A stretch of DNA of 64,000 nucleotides, from assembly GCF_905147045.1 (NCBI RefSeq), contig NC_065902.1, forward strand, positions 8,997,377 through 9,061,376, given 5' to 3'. Made by a program: the position numbers and the translations under genes. The notes beneath the pieces are model-generated. The model was given only the letters and a program-made list of their open reading frames with translations, searched no databases and had not been told where the DNA came from. Below are positions 36,201-45,358 of the stretch, piece after piece (position 1 is the first letter of the stretch; each line of letters begins with the position of its first letter). This DNA comes from Nymphalis io. Taxonomy: Eukaryota > Arthropoda > Insecta > Lepidoptera > Nymphalidae.

Positions 36201-38372
36201 GTCTTACGTTAAAATGCTCACCACGAAAATATCTACTTGTTTTTGTTGATAATATATATAAGGAAAAAGTATTTTTCCCGAGTTATGAGTTACGAGAGAG
36301 TATGCTATGGTACTGTATAAAAATTTATAAGGTTGTTTTTTTTATACTAACCGAAATATAAATAAAATCAAGAATAACGCGAAAATACAGACGAAATTGT
36401 ATGAGCGAGCGAGCAACGTTGAGCGATGTGACGTCACGCGTCGATCACGATCGGTCGCTCCAGAAAAGAATTTAAGAACTGGTGGAACTTTAAAAAATTG
36501 TAAAAAATTCATTTTTGCAGATAATAATTAATCCAGTAATTTTTATATTTTAAATATGATTTTTTGAGATCATAAAAAAAAATAAGCTCATCTTCCTAAT
36601 TAAAATACCCTACACATAAATTAACTTCACATTAATAAGAAATAAATATAAATATCATAAATGATCTTACTATCACAGTTTCAGTCATCTTGTTGATATC
36701 TAATTCTAAAAGTTTGTCTTGGTGTCCACCTATTAAAAACTTGTGCGAGTTTACTTGAAAAAGACATTGCATATCTGTCATATTCGAGGATCTGTGGAAG
36801 AGAAATTCAATTAATGGCACATATATTCTCAGTTTATTCAATTTAAATATTATCTTTGAAAATTACTTAAAATATCTTTAGCATATTATACAAACAATTA
36901 TATAGCATTTAGCATTAGACTACTTGGAACTTCATTAAAAGTTTTAATTTAAAATCTGGACAAGTTCACCAACCACCTTGTGCGTTAATAACTAAACCCC
37001 GAACATCAAAATATGATTAAAATAGCAGATATTATATGAAGTATGTTATTCTATATTACAATAAAATAAATCTGAGACTTAAACCTCCCAAAAGTCTGCA
37101 TTGAAATTCAATTGTTTTTCATAAATCATAACTTACTTATGTGTGTGCTGAGGTATGCCTCTTCTTATTTGATGTCTTAATGTTGTTTTAGTTAGACAAT
37201 ATATACCTTTTTCTAATGTCAGAATGTCTCTTACTTCCTCTGATTGATGAATTTGGAATGATGTATATTTTTGCAAGTTTGGTCCATAATAAGATGTTAC
37301 GTGCCCCTTAAATAATAAATTAATCATAATGATCATTGTTTAAGATGTGAAAGTTTAACAAACAAACTCACTTATACATTTATAATATTAGTTAGGATTT
37401 TGTTTATTTCTTGTCTTTTATTTAATGAATTTTTTTTAAGCAAATAAGTTTTCTTTCACTGTATCACTCCTAATCATTTTTGTTTTATAATAATATTTTC
37501 TTAACCTTAATTTGAGAAAACTGTTGTATTTTTTATGTGTACTTTACATTACTGGTTAGTATTTTAATAACCTTGGTGGCAATTTTTAGCAATTAAGTGT
37601 GAATTATAAAAAAAAATGTCTAATAAACAGTTTAATTAATGAAATTTATATTGATTTTACATTTCTTGACTAGTATCATTACTTACCCCTTGATTACCCA
37701 TCCATACCAATTCCTCATACTTATCAAATACAGTGGCTGAAACACCGTAACGGTCACCACCATCAACAAGTACTGTACTTCGAACCTCATATTCTGCCTC
37801 TTGGTTTCGCAGAATATATGGTTGTGAATATTTTGTTTGGAATTGATCTATAAATATAATTTTTATAATTTATTATTACTGAACAGAAAATGCAGCTTAG
37901 TTATTAATTAAGTAATGTTATAAATAGTGAAAAATACATCTTTCTTCAGACAAAGAAGTGCTAAATTTGAGTTTCTCAGTTATAAGTTACATAAATTTTA
38001 TTAAAATCATATTTCATATGTATTAACAATGTTTTTATAACTTAAACTAAACTTAAAATTTTATGAAGCGTTGCAATTCTCATTGTTTAACGCATAATTT
38101 CAAAAATATTATATTATTTATGTGTTTTGACACGAATCATACACGTTTTCGGGTAGAAGCAAATCCATATATTGTGAGAGAATATTTACTTTGTACATAA
38201 GGTAATATTTATTTTTCGACAATTTAAAATATAGTTTAACTTCAAAGGAACAACTTTATTGAATAAATATAAATATTGTATGTATTAATTTTCCAATAAT
38301 TAGTACAAAGCACTTACCATCCATTATATTATGCTCAGATTGCATACCGAGATCGGTATAATGGAATTCCAT
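17972..38372 (-). CDS. PAN2: PAN2, poly(A)-specific deadenylase subunit (exonuclease domain not found)
   Basis: CDS complement of 21 exons: 38318..38372, 37687..37847, 37137..37306, 36671..36791, 32696..32895, 30995..31211, 30367..30506, 29741..29893, 29075..29171, 28580..28666, 27614..27730, 26450..26531, 25021..25175, 24231..24468, 23219..23361, 21618..21784, 20950..21034, 20162..20253, 18684..18804, 18338..18531, 17972..18089; about 970 residues, all junctions in phase. PAN2 with PAN3 shortens mRNA poly(A) tails in the cytoplasm. Exons 1-8 encode the WD40 propeller (GHVTSYYGP, LIGGHQDKLLELD, GMVSLRD). Exons 8-10 are the linker (GYAPNPKTHRRNE). Exons 11-21 are the pseudo-ubiquitin-hydrolase domain: NSYCNAMLQ has Ser where active USPs have the catalytic Cys, then KEFCLSCELGF, NFLRAFRTVPEA, SWNRFILHQ, paired Cys CMKC and CERC, PPILSINC, FNDL, WWKSPCVLFY. 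Oddities: a CCCH finger in exon 18, a GC-AG intron 5, and an in-frame stop soon after the hydrolase domain. The family's C-terminal DEDD exonuclease is not visible here. Confidence 0.88.
18847..19131 (+). mobile_element. SINE-like family B copy
   Basis: It starts TATAGAATAGGAAGGCGGAC, then GGGCCACCTGATGGTAAGTG, GCGCCACCAACCTTGGGAAC, CAAACCGGAACACAACAATA, GAGTGGGTGGTACCTACCCA and ends CTCTACCACCAGTA. Similar AT-rich flanks (ATATATATT-type) suggest a target-site duplication. It lies 42 bp upstream of PAN2 exon 19, inside intron 18. Internal short frames recur in every copy and are not genes. Confidence 0.85.
19317..19612 (-). mobile_element. SINE family A, full length, with target-site duplication
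   Basis: A complete reverse copy from the CAGCCTGTTAATGTCCCACT end to the AACCACTAGGCCATCTCGGC head. The 8-bp sequence ACGTTTTA flanks it at 19307-19314 and 19618-19625, consistent with retroposition. It is in PAN2 intron 18. Confidence 0.85.
20091..20107. repeat. Poly(C) run
   Basis: A run of about twelve C bases follows TTCGCC within the PAN2 intron. Such a run is unusual in DNA this AT-rich. Confidence 0.8.
20488..20557. repeat. (TA)n microsatellite running into poly(T)
   Basis: About a dozen TA units are followed by some forty T bases that lead directly into a family B SINE. The length of the T run may be affected by sequencing or assembly. Confidence 0.85.
20557..20840 (+). mobile_element. 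SINE-like family B copy
   Basis: It has the standard order of family B blocks, with only a few changes (CAAACGCCCTTAGACATT, CTTATAGCCAATGCGCC). It lies 110 bp from the donor of PAN2 exon 17. The long T run before it is outside the family consensus. Confidence 0.85.
21242..21536 (+). mobile_element. SINE-like family B copy with internal insertion
   Basis: It matches family B, but near the 3' end a short extra segment (GTAGTATACTGAC) interrupts the conserved TATCTGATGAGTGGGTGG block. It sits about 80 bp from the donor of PAN2 exon 16. Confidence 0.8.
21800..22400. other. PAN2 intron 15 segment with GC-rich unclassified repeat-like DNA
   Basis: Stretches such as CGATACCCGCTCGGGGGGGT (about 21880) and GAGACGCGATCGCAGGCGGA (about 22070) are GC-rich in an AT-rich intron. 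Frames here have no recognisable homology and no phase-compatible splice sites that improve the PAN2 alignment. A mobile-element origin is likely but unproven. Confidence 0.35.
23680..23960. other. PAN2 intron 14 segment, GC-richer, repeat-like
   Basis: The stretch from TTGGCCTCAATGACTGTCAA to TCTAAGGCCGTTAATAAT is much richer in GC than its flanks and contains CACCTCGGCCTAGAACG. It resembles retroposon-derived sequence, but I see no second copy in the window. Confidence 0.3.
24714..24988 (-). mobile_element. SINE-like family B copy beside a PAN2 splice donor
   Basis: A reverse copy from ACTTTGTGCAAGCTCGTCTG to CGTCCGCCTTCCTATTCTAT. Its head end is about 32 bp from the donor of PAN2 exon 13 (25021). 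Confidence 0.85.
26146..26432 (-). mobile_element. SINE-like family B copy beside a PAN2 splice donor
   Basis: A reverse copy, from TGGTGGTAGCTTTGTGCAAG to GCTCGTCCGTCTAAGTATAC. It ends about 17 bp from the donor of PAN2 exon 12 (26450), leaving almost only the donor between exon and element. Confidence 0.85.
26937..27224 (+). mobile_element. SINE-like family B copy inside SINE C
   Basis: A complete family B element from TATAGAATAGGAAGGCGGAC to CTCTTCCACCAGTAG. It interrupts a family C element and is itself cut near its 3' end by a family A fragment. Confidence 0.85.
27225..27332 (-). mobile_element. SINE family A fragment nested in SINE B
   Basis: It runs from TAACAGCCTGTAAATGTCCC to CCAATGCGGGTTGGTGGAA, the 3' part of family A in reverse. 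CCACCAGTAG occurs on both sides (ending at about 27224, and again at about 27333), which fits a target-site duplication of the family B end. Confidence 0.8.
27840..28215. other. PAN2 intron 10 segment, unclassified, G/C-tract rich
   Basis: This stretch carries GGGTGGGAAATGGGTTGGAG, TACAACCCCCCTGTAACACT and GAGGGGTAAGGGGTAAG in an otherwise AT-rich intron. The frames are not convincing. It may be an old repeat; no second copy is visible in the window. Confidence 0.3.
29297..29667 (-). mobile_element. SINE family D, full length, with 16-bp target-site duplication
   Basis: A reverse copy with the tRNA-like head at its right end (CTGGCTCGTTGGTCTAGTGG read on the minus strand, with GGGGTTCAATTCCCAGG). 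The sequence GTTATTTTAGTTTATA is repeated exactly at 29281-29296 and 29668-29683. It lies in PAN2 intron 8, about 60 bp from exon 8. Confidence 0.9.
29976..30295 (-). mobile_element. SINE-like family B relics, two pieces
   Basis: The pieces 29976-30150 and 30190-30295 carry diverged family B blocks in reverse (GACTTTGTGCAAGCCTGG, CCACTCATCACATATTCTCC; and GGGGAAACCACTATCCATTA, GATATTCTGCCGCCAACCAT). Both are old and partial, in PAN2 intron 7. Confidence 0.55.
30585..30640 (+). mobile_element. SINE family D 3' end fragment
   Basis: GGCCGCCATGGGAAATCGGT followed by CTGGAGGACATTATTATTAT matches the 3' end of the family D copy at 49688. Only the tail remains. Confidence 0.65.
31283..31371 (+). 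mobile_element. SINE family A relic
   Basis: GTTAACCGAAGATTGGTTCC, AATCCAAGCAAATACCACTG and AGTTTTTATGGG match the head half of family A with many substitutions. Located in PAN2 intron 5. Confidence 0.5.
32150..32205 (-). mobile_element. Older family B fragment next to a younger copy
   Basis: TGGTTTGTTGAGTGATTGAG and CCAATGTAATTACAG are diverged versions of the block that the younger, adjacent copy carries as CCGGTTTGAAGGGTGAGTGA. The younger element therefore landed in or beside an older one. Confidence 0.6.
32206..32500 (-). mobile_element. SINE-like family B copy
   Basis: A well-preserved reverse copy from ACTGGTGGTAGGGCTTTGTG to GCTCGTCCACCTTCCCCTTC, ending in a short A run. In PAN2 intron 5. 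Confidence 0.85.
33005..33200 (-). mobile_element. SINE family D relic
   Basis: TCTCACTCTCATAGTCTGAT, CGACAATCCCAACTAACCC and TTTTCCGAGGAAAGG follow the order of the family D body in reverse, with many changes. Confidence 0.55.
33211..33247. repeat. (TA)n(TG)n microsatellite
   Basis: About eleven TA units are followed directly by about six TG units in PAN2 intron 4. Confidence 0.9.
33490..33706 (+). repeat. Dispersed repeat family G, copy 1
   Basis: It shares an ordered series of blocks with 55401-55620: TGAATT, ATNNNATTGGTC, TCTTGNATAAT, ATGGTATTCATT, AATGGCGTT, GAACTGTTTGTAG and ATAATATAGCAGAGNTATTA. The two copies are nearly the same length. The family is not recognised. Confidence 0.65.
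34387..34713. repeat. Tandem duplication, unit about 167 bp
   Basis: TACACAGCCACGTCATAT starts at 34387 and again at 34554. Both units continue through TTGCGATGAAACTG, AAATAAAATTAACAATCT, GAAGGATGCAAACATACTAT and GGAGCTTCCTTGTAATGAAA. The first unit has a small poly(A)-containing insertion. In PAN2 intron 4. Confidence 0.85.
34714..35835 (-). mobile_element. Degraded non-LTR retrotransposon
   Basis: On the minus strand, 35491-35715 encodes a reverse-transcriptase segment with SGIPQGFVLSPTL (motif B region), and 34857-35198 encodes the downstream tail (KAKIQPHMEYCSHFW, LIPGAEFHHRTSRL, HPYHLD). Frame changes and stops separate them, so the copy is dead. The right flank (34714-34840, GGGGGGCAAACAACCAGGAG to CTTGCAGGAGCG) is a lepidopteran repeat end of the same general kind. 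In PAN2 intron 4. Confidence 0.75.
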
Positions 38373-39154
38373 GGTTTTATTGTGTTAATATATTCAAACA
38401 ATTCGAATAGGAGCCATTTATAACGTAAATTAAATAATTAACAACAAAATTAACTATACCTACAATCAGAAAAGACCAAACTTGACAAGCTCGCACTTGT
38501 TTTCTTGACACATCAAATCGAGGCCAAACTACAGATTAATAACAATAGTATATAGATAACACAAAACCTTGGCCATCAATTTAAAAAAGAGTTTATTATT
38601 TTGAACAAAATGTTCGAAGTGTATTATTGATTAACATTTTAAACTCATGTTTTTTTTGTTTAATTATTTTTTCTAAGTTTTGTAATAAGACAGACCAATT
38701 TTTTTAAATTTTTAGTGAATTATCAATTGTGATTGTTAACGAAATGTAAGCTTGACTATAATAACACCTACCGCAGATCATTTATCAGCATTATATATTT
38801 TAATAAAAAAGGATAAAAATAAATTTATACCGTCGCCGACCCTACTGCTCTATATAAAGGTTACTTAGTCCCTTTTGAAATAAATAAAAGATAAAATTTA
38901 AGCCTTTACTTAGTCTTTATTGTTATAAATATTTCATGACGACTATAATATTCATAATATAAATTATAATTATTAGCCGTTTATAATCTATAACAAACAT
39001 TTATCTGATAATTTATAAAGGTGAAATATATTAATTGTTAATACTTTGAATGAAAGTAACACTTAAATCACAAAATCTCTTAACTTTTAAATATTTTTGA
39101 CATTATTGATTAAAAAAAAACTGACAGTTCCATGTTGAAAAAACTTAGTATTTC
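38373..39154. other. Short region between DCTN5 3' end and PAN2 5' end
   Basis: It holds the DCTN5 3' UTR and the PAN2 promoter and 5' UTR. A minus-strand AATAAA at 38916-38921 lies about 235 bp after the DCTN5 stop and is a candidate polyadenylation signal. I see no clear TATA box for PAN2. Confidence 0.5.
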
Positions 39155-41492
39155 TTAATTTACTGTTATTGGTAAAAAATGTTGATAATAGCTTTTTGTA
39201 AATTCAGTCATTAAATCAGGCATTGCTTCGGGAAGTGTTGTTATGAGTCTTGCAGGGTTGCCAGAGTATCTTGCAAATGAAGGAACAACAGTTTCTGCTG
39301 GTAGCACTGAGTTATCTTCGATCATGCAACAGTCTTTAAGTACACATCTTCTACCCTACAATTAATAAACAGTATATATAGCTTGTTATTTATTATTATA
39401 CAAAATTCACAAATTTGGAGTAGGCTATATAATATATGTTCATTGGAGTATGGAAACTGAGCACGCCTTTTTTTTTGGACTTATGATAAATACAACTAAT
39501 CTAATATTTATGTTAATATAATGTATTTATTTTTATCAATTGATAAATCAAGTTTTTATTTTTTTAGATAATCATCTTATAAAGTTAATATTTAATTATG
39601 ATAATTAAAAAAACAAAAACAACAATAAATTACTAGACAGACACATTCAAGCCCTTTGAATTAAATAAATATATCCTTATAGACATTTTTTTTACTAATG
39701 GTCAACAATTGTATATTTATTAATGCTAAATAAGATCAAGCTTATTATACAAGGTATCACTTAAATTACTTTTAGTACACAGAAAGTAATACAAAACTCT
39801 TTTCAAACTTATAGTATATGATATTTTGATTCAGTAAAAAAAGAAAAACACATAATTAATTAAATTCTTCTTTTCCATGAATAAAGGATTTTCTGTTATT
39901 AAAAGTTACATCTCTAGTAGCATTTTTTTGATAGAGAAATTTCAAAGTTTTATTGTTTTGAAACTAACATTTTTTCTGTCGTTTTACATCTGTCTGGATT
40001 TTACTTCTTTGAATAAAATGCTTGATGAAGATCTCTCAGAACAAATCCATGTAACATAAAATATAACATTCTTGACCTTGGTGTAATATTTATAAATATA
40101 TAATTATTATTTAATTATTGCTAGTATTATGTTACTGTAAACTTATTTACTTACTATAACAACATTTTTTCCAATATAAACATATGAACCCACAACGGCA
40201 GCATTAACAACTGTATTCTCCCCTACAAAAACATGATCACCCATTTGTAGAGGAAAAAATGCAACCCTGAAAAAATGTTTAAAACTCTTCTATAGGATTT
40301 GATATAGCTATTTAAAATGAAAACACTATAAAATTGTAAATCAGCTTTTAAACTAGCATACTAAATCTGTAAAATAATGTCCTAATACTACTGAAATTAG
40401 TGGGTCAAAATAGTATATAGTATGCCTATATGTTTCAAAAAACAAAAACATAATATATATAAAACTCAGGCTTTTATTCAATGCCATTACAATATTTTTT
40501 AACAATTTAGTTATTTAATTATAGAATGTTTTCCTAAATAATAATCAAATAACTGGATTTTTTTAAATTATCAGGGAATTAAAATTTATCTTCAGTCATA
40601 TGAATGAATTGAAGCATTGCAATTAATCCTGGCTTGCTTAATTGGACTTAGATGGTATTATATAAAATATTAGGTTTTATATATATAAATGTACATGTTT
40701 TTTGTTATAATGATATATGTATGTTTTAATCACTACAATTTTTTACTAAATGGTTTTGAGTTTTGTAAGAAATATTCCTTGCATCACCAATGCGCCACCA
40801 ACTTTGGAAATTAAGATGTTACGACTCTCGCTTGAAGTTACAGTGGCTCACTCACCCTTCAAACCGGAACGCAACAATAGTAGTAATTGATGTTTGACAG
40901 TATAACATTTTATGAATGGGTGGTATCTACCCAGACTGGTATACACAAAGCCACTACCATTTAGTAATGATGTATGATGGAGTGTATGATTATTTTATTT
41001 ATCGTACACTTACCCTTTGCTAAACTTTTTAAAAGGTGGCCGAATAACTGAACCTTTGCTGATGATACAGAATCTCCCAGTTTTCACATTAGCTAAGTCT
41101 CCTCTGATTATTGCATCACTTTGAACTATAACTTTTCCATGTAATACTATATTTTGGGATCCACAGAGTACAGTCTGTCTACTTACTTTGTTTCCTGAAG
41201 CCTGTAAAATAAAATATGATGCAAATATATATATTTTTAAAGCAATATAAAGTTTTTCTGTATATGCTTCCATTGTTTTCATTATAAATGTAAAAATAAC
41301 GTTGCAATTATTTCTATAATTTGATTTGAAATGTTTTTCATTTAAAAATTATATACACGTAAAAATAATCGGTAGTAATATAAGCATTTTTTACAATAAG
41401 TATTCGGGAAGCTTAGAAAATAAAACATAGTGTTTACTCCTTACAGTTTCAACGTATTCAGATTTGTTATAGTACGTGTCTTGAAGCTCCAT
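39155..41492 (-). CDS. DCTN5: DCTN5, dynactin subunit 5 (p25)
   Basis: CDS complement(39155..39355, 40155..40266, 41014..41201, 41445..41492), 182 residues, the same length as the human protein. All introns are GT-AG and in phase. p25 is part of the pointed-end complex of dynactin, which helps link dynein to cargo. The protein opens MELQDTYYNKSEYVETASGN and runs through SVIRPPFKKFSKGVAFFPL, IGKNVVIGRRCVLKDCC and a C-terminal TKSYYQHFLP block, all diagnostic for this family. The middle has the hexapeptide-repeat pattern of a left-handed beta-helix (QNIVLHGKVIVQSDAIIRGD). The start is the only ATG compatible with the family N-terminus. Intron 2 carries an old family B element. Its 5' end faces that of the SPATA22-like gene, so the two may share a promoter region. 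Confidence 0.95.
40762..40968 (+). mobile_element. SINE-like family B relic
   Basis: It carries CACCAATGCGCCACCAACTT, CAGTGGCTCACTCACCCTTC and AAACCGGAACGCAACAATAG in order but lacks the head and is diverged. It is in DCTN5 intron 2. Confidence 0.7.
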
Positions 41493-42587
41493 TTTATATT
41501 ATGTTTTCCTAATAAACACTTAATATTTGTATCTCAAGATTGAGAGTTTATGTGAATACTATAACGGATATACAGAATACTATCTCATTACTATAATCTG
41601 AAGTATCTTATATTTTATTGAAGTATACAAAAATGTTAAATAAAAATGACTAATAAACAAGACTTTACAGCAGTGTAGCCAGCACTTAAACTTTTACTCA
41701 GCATTGTGACGTTTCCCCAAAACCCTCTAAGCTAACATTTTAGAAAATGGGAATTTCGAAATTATAGATTTACTTCCTATAACACAAATATTACGTAATA
41801 TAAAATAAATATATGTAAATATATAAAAAGCGAAGGTTAAATTTAAAAATTTTATGAATAAAAATCCAAAAATATAACGATGTAATGATGTGGTGGTGAT
41901 GAGGGTGTCTATTATATAAATCGCAATTTATTTTATTAGCTTGCAATTTGGAATTTAAGATACATAGAATTTCTATAATTAGCATAATAAATAATAAATT
42001 GAGATGAAAATAATTTAGGAACCATCTCTTTTGCTGTGTCTTTTTAAAAATCACAGCCTCTAAAAACCCTGTACTATTTTACCCACCAAAAAGATGTTAA
42101 TAGTTTTTTTACCCCAATATTTAGGAGGATCTTTATATTGGCTACACTGATATATGTCAGTTCATAATTTATATGTTTTTTTCACTGTCAGTTGATATTG
42201 ACAATACTGAATACATTTACGAAGAAAATGTTTTAAAATTGAATATTATGTACTTACATATTTTATCTAAAAGAAGATCATGTAAGAGCTGCTCTTACAC
42301 ATTAAAGTCAGAAATTAAACTCAAAAACATTGAACGATATGCAATATATTTTAGTATCACACACAAATTATAATTGACTAGGGTATTTAAATAAATAATT
42401 TTATTCTTGGGTTACTTATATATTTTACGTAATAAAAATTTAATCTAATTTAAATATCACAGATACGGTGCAATTGCCATTAGTGTGGTGTATAAATAAA
42501 AAAGTAAAATTTGGCGCGTAAATAAGATTTTTAAGCATCTTCAATTAAAAAAAAATTGATGATAAATATTAATTTGATATTGTTAAA
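41493..42587. promoter_or_regulatory. Divergent promoter region of DCTN5 and the SPATA22-like gene
   Basis: About 1.1 kb lies between the two opposed start codons. On the plus strand a TATAAATA at 42491-42498 and an E2F-like TTTGGCGC at 42510-42517 lie about 75-100 bp before the SPATA22-like ATG. No coding frame here is convincing; frames at 41791-42054 and 42173-42373 are AT-driven. The motif assignment is inference. Confidence 0.35.
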
Positions 42588-45270
42588 ATGGATCGATATA
42601 TTATAAAAGAAAAAAGAATAGGCACAGGTTAGTGAGGGCTTCTATTTTACATTAAATATGTATTTTTTTATTAATTATAAAATTATTTTATATGTAGTCG
42701 TGTAGTACGTGGTACATGTAAAATGGCTACTATAATTTTTCTGAGAATCAAATTCAAATAATTATTATAAATAATACTAGATGACTTATTTTCTTAAAAG
42801 AAAACTTTGTTTTTAAGAGGAGGTGTCAAGATATGATATAAAATAATAAAAAGTTTCAGACAAAAAGGAACAAAATACCTTAGAATATTTGTATCGTAAA
42901 ATCAACGTTTTTCAGAATATCCCGAGGGAAATCAAATGATTGCGTTTTCAGCAACTAGTACAGGAAATAATATTACTATGTAAGTAGCCGGGGGATTGTG
43001 AGGTTGTAAGACTCTTGGGGGCTTAGACTTTGACATTATCTTTCGTTGAAAATATAAGATGGTAATATGGGCTTTATCTATATAAATTAATAGATTAATA
43101 TAAAAATATTTCATTTTGAAGTAATAAACACAATTTTTTTATTTTTAAAATTTGAATTATTTATAAATTATGATTGTAGAGCAAATATGGCCTAGTAGTT
43201 AAAACACATGAATTTTATAATATATTTACTTGGTAGCAGCGCCTTGTACGAGCAAGGGTAACCACTTAATCATCAGATATTCTACCGCCAAACAGCAGTA
43301 GTCTGCATTGCAACTACAGGCACAAGGGTCATAACATCTTAGTTCCCAAGGTTGGTGGCGCATCGGCAATGTAAGGAATGGTTAATATTTCTCACAGCGC
43401 CAATGTCTATGGGTGTATTTCATAACAAAAATCTACGTTGGACACAAACGAAACATTAAAATTTTACTCTCACCAAAATTAGAAGTAACTTTCCAACACT
43501 ATTTAAAGGCTTAGAGGAATAAGTTAAATAAAATAAAATATATAAATATTGAATAAACAAACGTATTGTTTTATTGCAATATTTTTATGTAAATATTACG
43601 TTTCACCTTTACAACAAAATTTTTTCATAACAGTACAGTTATATTTAAAAGTTTGTGTATTGGTAAATATTTTTTATCCGGATAAATTAAATTGAAAACT
43701 TTTAGGCCTGAACACATTTACTACAGAGCCTATAATTCCGATACACCGAACATAAATATGCATTTAGGCACGCCGGGATTAGTTCAACTACAAGAGCCAA
43801 ATTATTCAGCAAATGTATGTAACATTAAAACATATATTCCAATACCTTATTTTACTTAGAAAGTCTAAAAACGATATAATTTTTTCAATTATACGAAAAG
43901 AAAAAGTGAATCACGTAGCATGAGAATTATTTTGATTGTTAAATAATTCTCAATACCACATTAAAAATATTATAATGTATGTAAATTATCAAATAAAATA
44001 CTTTATAGTAGTATAATACCAAGAGTTCACAAATTGAATTTGAGCCGTTGTTCATAATATTCATATTTAATTTGTGCAAAGAGTACGTAAATGGATGAAA
44101 TTTAACCTGAGAAGGATTTTAGATAATTCAATCACAAGCTCCGATCATGTCTGGAATTGATCCTCGATATTTGGCGACATATACAGATAACAGCGCTGGA
44201 TACATTGCTACAGGTAATAATAATTATAAAACATAAGTCATTAAATTTTATTTCATACTAGCTCACCCATTCCGGCTTCGTTTGGGGAGAAATACCCTTA
44301 TCCTTACTTAAAACGTATGTATGTTTTTATAGTATATAAACATATGATATACGTTTTATACCGCGTAGATCAATAAAATTACGGTAGTACAGCTCCCGGT
44401 TATGATATTTTTTTCTGACATCAACAATCATCGTCATAATTTACACAAACATTTACAAATTTATACACTTAAGCCTTCCATATGAACTTCGGCCATTGAA
44501 AGTTAAAATCGTATGAAAATCTGTTCGGCAGTATTTCAGTTTATCGCGTTCAGACACATAGGACGTGACAGTGGAACTTTGTTTTATAATATGTTAGTGT
44601 TTCCTTTTAAAATGTTAGTATTTTCCTTTTAAAATCCAGCTTATTATTTACTGTCGTAAATTAGAACACATTTTTCCCTACTCTGTATTATTAAAAAGTT
44701 AAAATCACCTGTATTTTATTTTAATTATTTAATTTTTTAATAACTAAGTACTATTTTTGGAGATTCAATTTACATCTCAGTTATTCTCTATAAAATGACA
44801 TTTTTTTGTTACTATATTCCATATTAAGGCTTGTGTGAGGCTGTTTAATTAAAATCTGTCAAAGGAATGGCAATATGAAATGTGATTAATCTTTATACAA
44901 TGTAAATGTTAATGGATAATATTAATTACTATTAGTCATAACAGTTCCAAAAGGAATTTTGACTTTTAAATATTTAAACCCTTTGTAATATTTAGTTTTT
45001 TATAATTAAAATCAAGTTTCCTTGTATGTTTATATAAACTGTTTATTTTATTCACAATATTCGATTTTTAAATAAAATTTAGGAGACCATTTTACAATTA
45101 TCTAATTATAAATTTAAAACTGATAAAATTTACTTATAATAATATTTATTTATTATATTGTACATAATTATATAAATAAATGATAAAGAAGCTTGGAGTC
45201 AGTATTCGTTGATTACTGTATACATAAATCGTGTAAAAAGCTGATCCAAAAGTGCTTGTATTCTTGAATA

Positions 45271-45320
<50 letters not shown>

Positions 45321-45326
45321 ACTAAG

Positions 45327-45358
<32 letters not shown>

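Noticed and set aside
41791..42054. An 87-codon minus-strand frame between DCTN5 and the SPATA22-like gene
   Set aside because: Its composition (Ile, Leu, Phe, Tyr, Asn) follows AT bias and it has no recognisable motif.
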